A stretch of DNA of 64,000 nt. Origin: Polytrichum commune (taxonomy: Eukaryota; Streptophyta; Polytrichopsida; Polytrichales; Polytrichaceae). Each line of letters begins with the position of its first letter. Within the stretch, counting starts at the first letter, position 1. Of the stretch, positions 49,697-60,649 are shown in pieces. Under the pieces are notes generated by a model. It had not been told where the DNA came from. It saw only the letters and a program-made list of their open reading frames with translations, and searched no databases. Where the stretch lies: assembly GCA_950295325.1 (NCBI GenBank), contig OX485803.1, forward strand, positions 14,942,001 to 15,006,000, written 5' to 3'. A program made the translations under genes and the position numbers.

Positions 49697-49740
49697 GGTG
49701 TTTAGGGTTTGGAAAAGTTTTAGGGTTTGGGCCCATATAT
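49697..49740 (-). promoter_or_regulatory. telo-boxes and site II-like element of the eEF1B promoter
   Basis: On the coding (minus) strand the order is TATA-like catatatg, then gggcccaaaccctaaaac and aaaccctaaacac. Two telo-boxes (AAACCCTAA, at 49701-49709 and 49720-49728) sit next to a TGGGCC/GGGCCC site II-type element (about 49728-49734), about 115-150 bp before the ATG. The telo-box plus site II arrangement is well known in plant genes for ribosomal proteins and translation factors, where it links expression to growth. This supports both the gene identity and a land-plant origin. Confidence 0.8.
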
Positions 49741-49844
49741 GCCGCAGGCTCCAGTTTACCGGGGCTTGACAACTGTACCCAATGTATCTCCAACGTGCCC
49801 GCTACATCTCCATCCAATTCTTACTCCAAAGCGGTACACTAACT

Positions 49845-50066
49845 ACCCGTACCTGCATGGCCAGTTCAGCAGAAAATAAGTCATTTTGTGAGGTGCCGAA
49901 ATATGTGATAAATACAAGGCCTCACTGCCCAAAGATAAGATACTTATTGGGTATTGTTCATGGGTGTCGAATAATGATTTAAATATTGTTGTAACTGCAG
50001 AATGACCTTGTAGTAATTAAAATAATTATTCGGCACTTAAGTGCCGAATTGGCCATGCAGGTACGG
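49845..50066. mobile_element. short TIR element, 220 bp
   Basis: The ends are acccgtacctgcatggccag and (inverted) accgtacctgcatggccaat. The interior is AT-rich with 'ggcacttaagtgcc', a palindrome. It lies directly upstream of the eEF1B promoter and abuts the next element. It is non-coding. Confidence 0.65.
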
Positions 50067-50492
50067 TATCCTCACGGGGAGGTCACTTCATTGTCAAGTT
50101 GACATCACGTGCGGACAAAGTTTGCTACCCCTATATTACATGCCATATATAATTTTAAAATTTATGATATTTTTTCTACATATACATAACCATTGATAGT
50201 ATCTTTTTTACATATTTTATATATTTTTAGTCATCTTTATTGTTTTTAGTAATTATTTTAGTTCAATTCTGTGTCATTCTAGTTAGAAACGGTATGTTTT
50301 ATTAAAAAAAAAACAAATCATCAAATTTAGTTACCACTTTTAACTATGTCATAGGTACTGTGTATATCTACTCATGAAAAAAAATTGATAAAATTTTGAC
50401 CCATTTTGGTGGTGCAACTTACCAAAAGAAGATTTTTTTTGGTCGCACGTGGTGTTCAACTTGACAATGGAGTGATCTACCCGTGGGTATCC
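50066..50492. mobile_element. MITE with about 50-bp TIRs
   Basis: The left ggtatcctcacggggaggtc...cattgtcaagttgac...cacgtgcg pairs with the right end, inverted (ggatacccacgggtagatca...cattgtcaagttgaacaccacgtgcg). The interior is AT-rich. It lies back to back with 49845-50066. About 427 bp and non-coding. Confidence 0.7.
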
Positions 50493-51845
50493 TATTTAGT
50501 GTTTGATACACTAAATACGAACGCATACACTAAATATCAAAAGCCCTATGAAAGTAAGTAACATTAGGCGTAAACTCAAACACTAAATATCTACTATGGT
50601 AATATGTGGAAGTGACATGTTTGAATTTAGTCTTAGTGAGGATATAAAAATTAAAAATTATAGTTATAAAAAAATGATAAAAGGAGAATTCCAACATATC
50701 TTCTAACATTAATTTTCAAAAATTTGAAAATTAGTGGTGAGCATGGTAGGGTGGTAACAACATCAAATATAATCAAACATTATATATCTTATTTAGTGTA
50801 GTGGAGGGGTTTGTGAAGTACTACATGAGAAGGTCTTCAATTTATCATAATGGCGGAGGCATCACTGCTATACAGATTTCAATTGATGCTATATACATAG
50901 TATTCTACTTAAGATGAATGGGTTTATGTTGACATGAATAAAGTAACCATGTAAATTTCAATAGAAAGCTTTGAATTGTACGAGCCTTTTTAGAATTGAA
51001 AGCGGTTTGACTAGGGTCGAGCAATCCACTATACATTGTTGCAGCAAAATTCAATCCATTTTTTTCATTTTTGTGCCTCAAAATGTACATTGACTGGTGT
51101 AGAGGGGGTTATGGTAAGATGTTGTGGTCATTGTTATACCTCTTCCCCCTCGAAAAATAATGTTGGGGAGAGATGTGGTGGAATTGTTCTTAAGAAAAAC
51201 ATGCCCACACGAGCATGAACATTATATGCCATCCTATTGGTTTTTAGAGTCCTTGGATCCCTAGGTCTTGGTGGGGGACACTTGTTCTTATAATGGAAAA
51301 AAGGGGGAGAAGAATTTATTTTTTCGGCCCTTGAAAAGTCTCAAAAAAATGATGTGATGTAGATGTGATGTAGATAACTTAGAATAAAGTTTTGACTTTG
51401 GTATAGATCGTGACGATGGAGACAATGTGGTGTTAGACGTGTCACAAAACATTGTCAAGATTGATTTTCATGCCTATGGAGAAAACACTTTGTTCGTGTT
51501 GAAACCGTCACTAAAATAACAATTGAATATTTTATTCGATGCCCTAATATTACTCAGTATAAGGATGTTACTCTCCCGTGCCAAGAATCTAAGAGATTTA
51601 GAGGAAATTGCTCTCCTTTTATGTTGGGCCACCCTTGCAAAGGAATTAGTACTCAACCTAAATATTGTGTCGCTTTGCGTGAGCGGACCTCCTATTGAAT
51701 CGTCCGATTACCGAAAATATATGTTGTTTAAGGATTAAAAGAAAGAAGGGTTGATAAGCCCAACTAGTGCATGTTTGTTGATTCCTATGAATCTCTACGC
51801 GTCATAGTTGTGTCAAACTAGTTGAGTGTCAATTGCAAAAGTACA
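50493..51845. other. intergenic, nothing supported
   Basis: 50500-50560 and 50760-50800 carry 'cactaaatat' and 'atttagtgta' words like family D ends, but no element could be delimited. No coding pattern. Confidence 0.4.
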
Positions 51846-52427
51846 GGGTTGTTTACACTATGGACCATGAAGTCGTCCTAAGGCCTTGTAAAATTTGTGA
51901 TTGGACGTTGAACTCATCCTAGGACTACTTCGGTTTACACCAAGAAAAAAATATATCAAAGTGACCATGGAGTTCGAGGTCCCCAAAAGACAAATTTGAA
52001 GGCCCACATTGACACACTAACATGGTCCCAACGGGTTTTGCGGTGGGAGAGGCTAAAGAGGTGCTCTCGTACAAAAAGGCAAAGGCCCATGGCAGAGAAA
52101 CGATGTTATGATAAAATTTTAATGATTTTTTTGGGGCGAAGAGAATATGAAGACAAGAGAAGACAAAATATTGGTCAAACTTGAATTATTTGTCAAAATT
52201 GCCTTTTTTGGACATATATCGAAGAAAAAAAAATCAATACATTCACTTTTCAGTGCATGGTCATTCCTCTTGGTTCACATTGGGTTTACACCTAGTGGGG
52301 GGCCCAAAGGCTTTGTAAATTGACTTTTTAAGGAAATCAGACCATGGAAGTTGGACCATGAAGTCAGGCCATGGGAAAAGACCATCTTCCACGATCTAAC
52401 CTCACGATCCATGATGTAAACGGGCAC
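51846..52427. mobile_element. MITE family B, diverged copy
   Basis: The left end gggttgtttacactatggac and right end (inverted) gtgcccgtttacatcatgga match the copy at 23664-24146. Sub-terminal 'catgaagtcgtcc' and internal 'gtgaccatgga.ttgaggt' are shared. No clean target duplication remains. Confidence 0.65.
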
Positions 52428-52547
52428 TATGTAGTGTGCTTGTAGCACATAAGTTCCATCTTTCGTGTAGGCATGCTAGCCTTCACCATATAGGGATCAA
52501 ACTCTACAACCTAAGTAGATAGATAGATAGAAACTCTGGTCCCTATT

Positions 52548-52676
52548 TAAAGGGGCCGGCGTGAATGAAGTGTCTGTTCGTATTGTCAAATGACCCGATG
52601 CCCACCAGACAAGGGGAAATTAGGACAATACTACTCTCCCCTTCCGGGGATGGACACTATAGTAACCGGAAAACAA
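52548..52676. repeat. dispersed repeat shared with 6130-6262
   Basis: Inverted, diverged copy of 6130-6262; 'actatagtgtc' and 'gaa.agacact.cattcac' are shared. The type of element is unknown. Confidence 0.45.
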
Positions 52677-52739
52677 AATAAAGGTAACCCTCCTTGGTTG
52701 TTTAGCACATAGTTGCGTCTATGTTATAGTATAAGTTGT

Positions 52740-52890
52740 AATTTGTTGTGTTTGGTGGTCGCCAAGTCATGTTTCCTTGGTTGGTTGAGGGAGGATGTTT
52801 AACTACATGTAGACGGTCCGGGTTCGGCTCCCGTTGGGTCCGTTTGAGCGTTTAGTGTGTTATACGTGACTTGGTGCTGCTAGTGATTTA
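52740..52890 (+). mobile_element. possible tRNA-derived SINE
   Basis: tggttgagggagg (52782-52794) fits the pol III A box. ggttcggctcc (52821-52831) fits the B box (GGTTCGANTCC) with one change. The spacing is about 27 bp. There is no cloverleaf, so it is not a functional tRNA gene. It lies beside the 3' end of the LINE in the opposite orientation. No target duplication or tail was identified. Confidence 0.35.
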
Positions 52891-53018
52891 AAGGCAGGAA
52901 AATTGTACCAACCAGCTGGCTCCTACCCATCTTCATGAGCTTATTGGTGTTTATATTGTTCAATAAATAAAGGACTACCTTATGATCATTTTCTTGTTCT
53001 TGTTTGTTTATTTGTTGA

Positions 53019-53546
53019 TTATTCTGTTGGTATTGTTTGGTTATTTTCAATACGTCTTTTATGTAGAAGGATTGAACTGGCATATTGTATGGCAATGGTG
53101 TTTATTTCTTTGAATGTATAGTTTATAGAATTTTGAGGTAGTTTAAATGTTTGTTCAATTTGTTTCATTGACGGGATATGCGTGGTTCCTCTAGCTCCAG
53201 CCGAGATGACTATAAGTGGGTCTACTTTCCAGCCTTGTTGGGTGATGTCATTAATTAGTGGTTGATATTTTTGAATTTTATTGTCAGTTGTATCTTGTGG
53301 GAATCTGTCATTTGTGTATGTGAATTCAATAAATTGTACCGTGAGGTTGTATGTTGGGTGTGGTGGTGGCGTGCTTTGGTGTGGGAGTTCTTTGATACAC
53401 AGGAGGTCGGGTTTAAATTGTGCGTTGCAATGGCATCTTTGTTGTTCACATGTACATGGTAGGAGCCATGTGAGGACTGTATTATCTTGTGGGTTGTTGT
53501 CGAATGTCCCTGCATTCATAAGGATGTAGCATATTGATTTTTGCAA
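53019..53546 (-). pseudogene. LINE C-terminal restriction-like endonuclease (RLE) segment
   Basis: An open stretch of 175 codons. C31, C33, C38 and C40 form a small cysteine cluster (CTCEQQRCHC). FKPDLLCI (P46, D47), then QFIEFTY (E74), then K90 and KY at 93-94, give the PD...(D/E)...K..KY order of the RLE found in R2-like elements, where it nicks the target DNA. A conserved region GWKVDPLIVISAGARG and LLHKRRIEN follows. The second copy at 42812-43880 keeps PD, D and K..KY. It is in the same frame as the RNase H segment, separated only by one TGA at about 53571, so both were one protein. The RLE assignment rests on motif order, not on a structure match. Confidence 0.7.
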
Positions 53547-53570
53547 TGTTAGGATTAGTTTTCCTAGTTT

Positions 53571-54300
53571 TCATACTGATTTGTTATGTCTTTTGGTTCT
53601 TAGGGCATGTACATGGTGTTGATTGCATTTTAAGAGTACATGTAGCCATGTATCTGCATAAGAGGAGTTACAGATTGGGCATGTGGTAGATGAGAATCTT
53701 TCTATGCCAAAAAATAGTTGTTTTCTGGCATTGCCCATGTATTGTCCAGTTCGGAATTTTAGTATGCATGTTTTTTGTGAGTTTGTTATTACAGGGTTAG
53801 ACCATAAATTATTCGATATTTCATTATCAATGTCAGGGTTCATTGTCCATTTGCTAATGTTGGGGAATTGTTCTGACATGGTTTTTAGGTTGTTAACTCG
53901 GTCGTGTTTAGTTATGTATGTTTCGAGGCATCTAACAGGGCCTTTGTCAGGTCGCTTGTTTGGTCCAGGCCATGTGTCTTTTTGGAAGTAGTATGGTGTG
54001 ATGTGTGCAAATTCGTATGACTTGGCAGCGAATCTGTATCTCTTTTTGGCGCCATGTTTTGCTAATTGGTCTGCTTGCTCATTCCCATCAATGTTTGTGT
54101 GTGCTTTTACCTTATATATCGTAGTAGGTTGCGTTCGGCTTTTTAGCATTTCTATCATAGATGTTAATATAGTTTTGTAAGTAGTTGTGTTGATGTCTTG
54201 TATAATATTCTTTTAGTAATTTGATGTTGTGTTCGATTACTGGGGGTTGGTTTAGTGGGAAGAGTTCGCATTGTGGCATTCATTTGTTATATGTGGTGTT
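53571..54300 (-). pseudogene. LINE RNase H and zinc-finger segment
   Basis: From 54158 the frame is open for 195 codons; upstream, frame shifts are needed to follow the RNase H fold. Visible are IYKVKAHTNIDGNEQADQLA (residues 14-33), which includes the VKxH and GNExAD motif with the last catalytic Asp, and later a CPIC...H...C finger (C160, C163, H173, C178) with a basic tail. RNase H removes the RNA strand after reverse transcription. The earlier catalytic Asp/Glu residues are not clearly seen, so the domain is damaged. Confidence 0.75.
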
Positions 54301-54599
54301 GTTTTGGAGTGACCATTGGCATAGATATGTGTTGATTTTTTTTGTTATTTTATACTTATATTTGGTTTCGTTTGATTTGTGGTTTAGTATAATGTGGATG
54401 TGGAATCTGAGTGGGTTATTTTTTATGTTGGGGGGTAAATTGGGTTGTTGTGGTAGTGGTGGGTGTAAGGGGTTTTCTTGCATTCTGGGTGTTAGTTCTC
54501 TATTTCCTGATATATATATCTTGCTTTGAGTGTGCGGGCTTGTAGGTGCGTGTTACACAGATTTGGGCAGTTTTGGTTGCAATTTTGTTGGCAAAAAAG

Positions 54600-55870
54600 T
54601 TGTTACGCTATACGTAGTACAGTTTTTTCAAGTTTTGTTGGTGTTTTATAATATATTTGAAAGTCTTTTGGTGACATTAGATTTGTGCCATTGGGGAGAG
54701 AGATGTAATTTACTTTTTGTATATTGTGAGTTAGGAGTTTATGAAGTAGTTTTAGGGATAGCTCGGGGTTTAGTTGTGGTAGTTCGGTTGTGGCTTGTGT
54801 TCTCCATTCATGTTCTAGTTCTATTGTGTGGAGTTGGAAGTTTGCTTCTATACTTTTGAGGTGAGCTCCTCCTTCTTTTTTCATTAGAAATAATATTCGT
54901 GTTGTAGGTGATCTTATACAGTCTTGGTATTTAATTTTTTGTATGTCCTTTGCCCCACCGTGTTTGGCTAGTATGTGTTGTATGAGCCCTTTGTATATTA
55001 TTCCTAATCTTCCGGGGTCGTTTAGTGCGTTTCTATGTTGTTCACTAATACATCTTAGGTAGGCATTTTTTAATGAGAATGCTTCTAGTCCAAATAGGTC
55101 ATGTGATAGTTGGGTTATTATATTTGTTGTGCATTTGGGTAGACCACATATTATTTTTCAGATTCCAATTATTTTTTTGTCTAATTTTTTGATGGTTGGT
55201 AATGAGTATGGGATTGCGTAGAAGCTATAGGCTATACCAGCTCTGATGACAGTATCCACCATGCTTATTTTTTGTTTGATTGTAGCTGGGCATTTTGTTA
55301 GTTCTTTGTATTGGTTTATTATTTTGGCCAACGTGATGTGTGTTTGGAGCTTCCATTTTAGTGAAGGTACTAGTTGTATGCCTAAATAGACGTAGGGTTC
55401 GTTTTGGTGTAGGATAGGTAGTGGTTGGTTTATGTAGTTGATGTTTTGGGCTTGGATTTTGACTTTGAATGTTTCTGGTTTTGTTTTGATTTATTTGGGC
55501 ATCATGTGATGGCATATTTTGGTACTCCCAAATCCATTCCGGCCCAATCACAGTATTTGTGTAATTTGCTTAGTTGTGTTTGTATTGATTGAAGATTGCT
55601 TGTGATAGCAGCAGATCATCTGCATATGCTGCCGAGCTGATTGTTAGTTTGGACGTACCAAATGTGTATCCATTCTTTCCTCTCTGTAGCCATCTTAGTA
55701 GAGGTTCTAGGAATATTAAGAAGAGGTATGGGTTGAGTGTGTCGCCTTGTATTGTGCCTCTTTGTATTGGTATAGGTTTTGTCTTTCCGAAGTGTTCACC
55801 GGTGAATATGGTATTGGAGTTTGAATAAATGTTTCCTATTAGGGTCACCGCATCTTCTGGGTATCCTAAG
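54600..55870 (-). pseudogene. LINE reverse transcriptase, C-terminal part
   Basis: Next to the LTR element insertion the frame reads LGYPEDAVTLIGN, then RGTIQGDTLNPYLF (motif B, about 55760), then AAYADDLLL (motif C, catalytic YADD, about 55620). A shift is then needed; the region to 54600 encodes thumb/connection sequence (LPTIKKLDKK, MKKEGGAHLKSI). The YADD aspartates are intact. The first three codons of the open frame belong to the inserted element and not to the LINE. Confidence 0.85.
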
Positions 55871-57861
55871 TGTCGCAACCCTTGCTAGGTCCCTTAACAA
55901 TCTTGCCAATTTTCGTTTCTAGCAAAGGTTACATGCATCGCGGCCTCCTTTGTCTCATGCGGTTCGCCCTTTCCAAACCTCACCTTGGTGGGCTTGACCG
56001 CTCTACCAATCGGCAAGCCCGAACTCCCTTATGAGTTTTGGGCTCAAGAAGAAGTGGTAGCCTCTTTATCAATACATGAGACATTTCTCCCATTCATTTG
56101 AGCCTCAAGGTACAAAAGACTTGGCCTCGGCTTAAGGCTACTAGCCTTGGCCACAATGCCATAGTCTTACATTCGGTTCGCGGCACAAGTATTATTTGGC
56201 GGGGAACCTATCTCCCCTCAACGTCCATTGTTGTAACGCACCGCCAAATTGCTTAATGGGGTCATCGGCCTTGATGCTCATGGCAATTTTGATGATCCCC
56301 GCCACAACCTCAATAAACTTTGGAAATTTGAACTTGGTATTCACCACCCGCTTTTGAAACCCACCTAAAACGATGCATTTCTTAGAAAGCTCGTTCATCA
56401 AAGATGTACTATTCATTTGGGTGCGAAATGGGCGCATATACGCCTTAAGAGGCCCAGACGCCTCATTTCCACCAAATTCATTCCAACATCAATACCTTCC
56501 AAGCATTTCGAATTGGAATTTCAATCCAACATTAATGCCCTCCAAGGTTTTGGGTGCATTCGGTATTCTAGGCCCCAAATGTTTTTTTGAGGTGTGCGGG
56601 AGCCCTTTCAAAGGACTCCACCATTTTCCTTACTAAATCCACCATCATGCCCACCATTGTCATTAGAACTAATGGTATGGCCAAATTCCATTTACACATG
56701 ATCTTTGTTCCAATTTGAGCCTTACAACCTTTTGGAAAACCCGGGCTCACCATAATAACCCTCAGGTTTGATAGCCATGTCTCCCTCAAAGTGCTAGCTC
56801 AAAATATTGGAACCCTGCTCTGATACCACGTGTCGCAACCCTTGCTAGGTCCCTTAATAATCTTGTCAATTTTCGTTTCTAGCAAAGGTTACGAGCGCTA
56901 ACCCTTCGCATTCTGCCATGCTAATGGATAGCTCCTCTTACCCCGGACCAATAGTTCATAGGAGGGAACCATCCCTCCTACTTTGCTTTCGGGACTCACC
57001 CCTTAATCGGTAACCCATTTCCCCAATCTGGACTTCCATCCATGAAAGTCCAATCCTATGTTGATCATCGCGTTGCCGGAGCAACACTACAACAACCCGA
57101 ACCATACTAGGCAACTATGGCCTCACAATAGGCCAAAGCCCATGGAGGCCTTGCCGTTCGGCCTCGGGTGGGTGAGGCCACACCACCTCACCCATATAAG
57201 CCTCTAGGACTTCACGCGGGGCCCCTACCCCACCGTCAACCAACCTCTTGTCTCTCTACCAAGAGTTGGGGCAAGTGAGGAGTCCATCGGCATCTACGTG
57301 AAGCGTAGATGAAGATGGAGTGGTTGGTTGTTATGATCAGACATCATACAAGGAAGTTATGATGGTCTGAAGCTGCTGGGGGGTTCTAGGCCCAGCAGCT
57401 AAAGGAAAATGTCCACTTGGCCCCAACTCTTGGTAGAGAGACAAGAGGTTGGTTGACGGTGGGGTAGGGGCCCCGCGTGAAGTCCTAGAGGCTTATATGG
57501 GTGAGGTGGTGTGGCCTCACCCACCCGAGGCCGAACGGCAAGGCCTCCATGGGCTTTGGCCTATTGTGAGGCCATAATTGCCTAGTATGGTTCGGGTTGT
57601 TGTAGTATTGCTCCGGCAACGCGATGATCAACATAGGATTGGACTTCCATGGATGGAAGTCCACATTGGGGAAATGGGTTACCGATTAAGGGGTGAGTCC
57701 CGAAAGCAAAGTAGGAGGGATGGTTCCCTCCTATGAACTATTGGTCCGGGGTAAGAGGAGCTATCCATTAGCATGGCGGAATGCGAAGGGTTAGCGCTCG
57801 TAACCTTTGCTAGAAACGAAAATTGACAAGATTATTAAGGGACCTAGCAAGGGTTGCGACA
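55871..57861 (-). mobile_element. non-autonomous LTR retrotransposon with palindromic LTR, inserted in the LINE
   Basis: It has TG...CA ends and a perfect 5-bp target duplication CTAAG (55866-55870, 57862-57866). On the minus strand the 5' LTR is 57861-56831 (1031 bp), followed after two bases by a primer binding site (tggtatcagagc, 56828-56817) for initiator tRNA-Met, an internal part of about 900 bp and a 3' LTR reduced to its last 62 bp (55932-55871). The 5' LTR is a 442-bp-arm inverted repeat (56831-57272, 57420-57861; about 99% identical) around a 147-bp centre. A normal LTR of the family is at 35873-36845. No pol genes. Confidence 0.85.
55933..56808 (-). pseudogene. internal, gag-like remnant of the LTR element
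   Basis: Short frames follow the primer binding site: MAIKPEGYYGEPGFSKRL-type residues near 56780 and an 81-codon frame at 56437-56192 with FQKRVVNTKFKFPKFIEVVA. There are stops and no protease, integrase or reverse transcriptase. Nothing specific can be assigned; 'gag-like' is by position only. Confidence 0.4.
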
Positions 57862-58400
57862 CTAAGTCTTTTGTTATTGCTAACAGCCTTGCGTGATCGA
57901 GGGAACCAAAGGCATTTTTGAAGTCAATATATAATAGGTATATATCTTGGTTTATAAATCTTGCATCATCTAGTGCTGCTATGAGGAGTTGGAGTTGTAT
58001 GGTCGTGTTTTTTTCTGATTTGAATCATTTTTGGCTGTCGTGTAGGATTTGGTATTTTTCTCCATATATTGATAATATGAATGTTATGGTACTTGTAAAG
58101 AATTTGTATATTGTGTTTGCGAGTGCAATTGGTCTATGGTTTGATAATTTTGAGGGGTCTCCTTTTTATATAAGAGTATAGTTAAGCTTATTTTCCATGA
58201 TATTGGAATTTATTTTTGTTTGTAACAGTGGGAGAAGAATAGGAAGAGTAGTTTGTGGAAGCTTTCGGACATAGTCTTTTTAATTATATTGGGAATTTTA
58301 TCGGGACCTGGTGTTTTGTTGTTTGCTAGGTTTTTAAGGCAAATGTCGTATGTTTCTCTATCAAAGTATTCATGTAGTGAAATTTGCGGGTTTCCTATTT
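57862..58400 (-). pseudogene. LINE reverse transcriptase, N-terminal part
   Basis: Conceptual translation gives NNKTPGPDKIPN (about 58300), WKISLTILLYKKGDPSKLSN (about 58180), NHRPIALANTIYK, and motif A in LLYIDFKNAFGSLDHARLL (about 57920). It ends at ITKDL exactly at the insertion, and the sense continues beyond the LTR element. One stop (TAA) interrupts it near 58220. The catalytic motif A aspartate is present. Confidence 0.85.
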
Positions 58401-59059
58401 TGTTGATAACAAAATCATCAAGATCATGCCAGAGGTATTGTCTTACACCGCATGTACAGTATGATGTGTGTTCTGGTTGGTGATAGCATGTTGGTACTGT
58501 GGGTTTGTTGCTTATGAATTGTTGTATGTGGATTTCGTTGGCTATGTCTATAGGGTTTGTAAGTATGTTGTTGTGTTCATCTGTAATGCAATCGAGTGGG
58601 GGTGTTTTTCTTTATTTTTGAAGACTCTTTTGTTAATTTTCTTTGGACTTTTTTCATATAATTGTTTGTATTTGGATATGGTTTTTTTGATGCATTCTTG
58701 GGTGTATTTTGTGGTAATTTTTCGGGCATGTATATTTGCAGTTTTGGCTATTTGGGCTAGTGTTTTTATCCATTCTTGTTGGTTAGGTTATTGGTTGGGG
58801 GGGGGGGTGGAATAACCACTTGAGTATGATTACTTAGTTCTTCTATGATTGGGTGTGTCGACCAGTTAGGTGACTTTTTTATTTGGTAGATTGTTTTCCT
58901 AATTAAGTGGTAGGTGGAGAGATGGTTTTTCCATTTTGTTTGTAGTTTTCTTGGTAGGAAGCCTCTTTGTTGTGATGTTCGGTTTGTGAGGTCTGGGAGG
59001 GGTGGTGCGCTACACGTGTCCTGAATTTTTTCAGAAATTTGTTGAATTAGGTGGTCTAA

Positions 59060-60035
59060 CTTAGTGCAAGATGTTTGTCATTGTTCATTTGTTATTTGGT
59101 TGTTATTTAATGTGTTTGTGAGTTCGTTTATTTGGAGTGCATTTTCTTCAAAAAAAATTGTTTCGAATATTTCGATATTTGCATATGGGATGGGGTTTAG
59201 TAGCCTTGGTGGTTTTTCTGTTGTTGGTGGCATACAACGGGTTAGTAGTGTATTTGGTGGTATATGTAGTGTTACTGAGGAGTGGTCTGAGTTTAGGTTA
59301 TGGTCATTATTTGTGGTTGATGAGTATAGAGCATTATTGGTTGTTTTAATGTAATATCCATCTATTAAGCTAGTTTGGTTGTAGTCTTGACCCCCTTGTC
59401 TAGAGTATGAGCTATCCATGGGGATATATGTGAGTTGGAGGTTATTCGTAAATGTATGTCATTCTATATCTTCAACTTGTGGTGGAGTTGTTATGTATTT
59501 ATTTTGTCGTCCAATTAGGGCTATGTCTCTATTAAAGTCTCTGCATAGGATGAATGTGTGGTTTGGGTGGTTAGTATTTTGTTGTGTTATGTTTTGTTGT
59601 ATTATTGGTATAAGTCGTATGTCCTCTTCGTATGATGACATGTAAATGTGTATTATTAACCATGGTTATAGGGGTTGGTTGTTTATTTTTATTATTTGTA
59701 AATATGGTGATATTGCAGCTGGAGTGGGGATTTTGGTGATGTTACCAGGATATGCGTATGATTTGTTTATGAGTGTAAGGAATCCACCTCTTGCAGGTGT
59801 ATATGGCATTATTTGTTGTATACATCTTGTTAATGTATGTGTATTGTTGAATATTAATTTGTATTGTGAGAATAAATTTTGTATGTACTTTGTGAATTTT
59901 GTTGCGGTTAGTTTAGTTTTTTTGTATAGTGATGATTGCGGGGTTATTTGGTGTATATGATATAAGTTGGTGGAGGTTTGGTAGGGCTGTGTTTAGTGAC
60001 GAAGCGTTCCATGTAATTAAGTGTGTGCTGTGATT
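59060..60035 (-). pseudogene. LINE EEP (apurinic-type) endonuclease segment
   Basis: The segments, in order, are ITWNASSLNTALPNLHQLI (about 60020), PAIITIQKTKL (about 59930; family consensus has Glu where this has Lys), PARGGFLTLI, CRDFNRDIALIGR (about 59540; consensus GDFN) and LNSDHSSV (about 59220). This is the endonuclease/exonuclease/phosphatase fold that nicks target DNA in APE-type LINEs. The Asn, DFN and SDH residues are retained, but the catalytic Glu is replaced and frame breaks occur, so the domain is inactive. Confidence 0.8.
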
Positions 60036-60622
60036 TGTTGTTTGGTTTTCTTGGGGGCGCAACGTGGGTATGTCGGGTAATGATGGGGGTGAGAATATTC
60101 ATTTAGCGGGTCTTTGCATTTTAAAGCTTCTCTAAGTAATTCTTCTGGTAAAAAGGAAATTTGTCTGTTATTAGCTGTATGTTTAAGGGTGCATTACTTT
60201 GTTTGATGAAGTTATATAGTTCTTTGTGGATGGTTTTGGGTGGGTTGATAATGTCTTGGTTTGTTTGTAAGAATTGTGTGTATGGGTGTGTGGTTGTGAT
60301 GTGTTTTTCGGGTGGGTTTTGGAATGAGGTCATGCGTTCTAAAATTGTTGTTGTCCAATCATGTTATGGGGTTTGTATTAATAAATAGTTGCATGTTTCT
60401 ATTGCGAGGTGGTGGACGATGTTGGTTTCTGTAGATGTATCTTGATAGGTACGGGTAGTTTATGATTGTTTCGTGGTGTTTTGGGTGTGTTAAGTTTATG
60501 ATAGGGGAGAATTGTTTTGCTAGATGTTGGTATTCATGTTGTAATTTGATTGTGCATTCTATAAAATACCTTTTACATCTATTTTTGTGTGTGGTTGGAT
60601 GTGTTTGTAGGATGTTGGGCAT

Positions 60623-60649
60623 GGGTCCCGGGTTGGTTTCAATGTCCCC
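60623..60649 (-). other. 2A-like ribosome-skipping motif
   Basis: On the minus strand these bases encode GDIETNPGP, directly followed by Pro-less MPNIL. The DxExNPGP consensus is fully met, and it is preceded by a hydrophobic FFLHLLIL stretch, as usual for 2A. A TGA stop lies two codons upstream (60655-60653). 2A-like motifs near the N terminus of ORF2 are known from several animal and trypanosome non-LTR elements. Here it would have split a short basic leader from the replication protein. Confidence 0.8.

Noticed and set aside
52782..52831. Functional tRNA gene
   Set aside because: The A and B boxes are present but no acceptor, D, anticodon or T stems can be folded.
58253..59960. Plus-strand open frames rich in Phe, Cys, Val and Leu across the LINE
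   Set aside because: They are shadows of the A/C-rich minus-strand LINE coding sequence.
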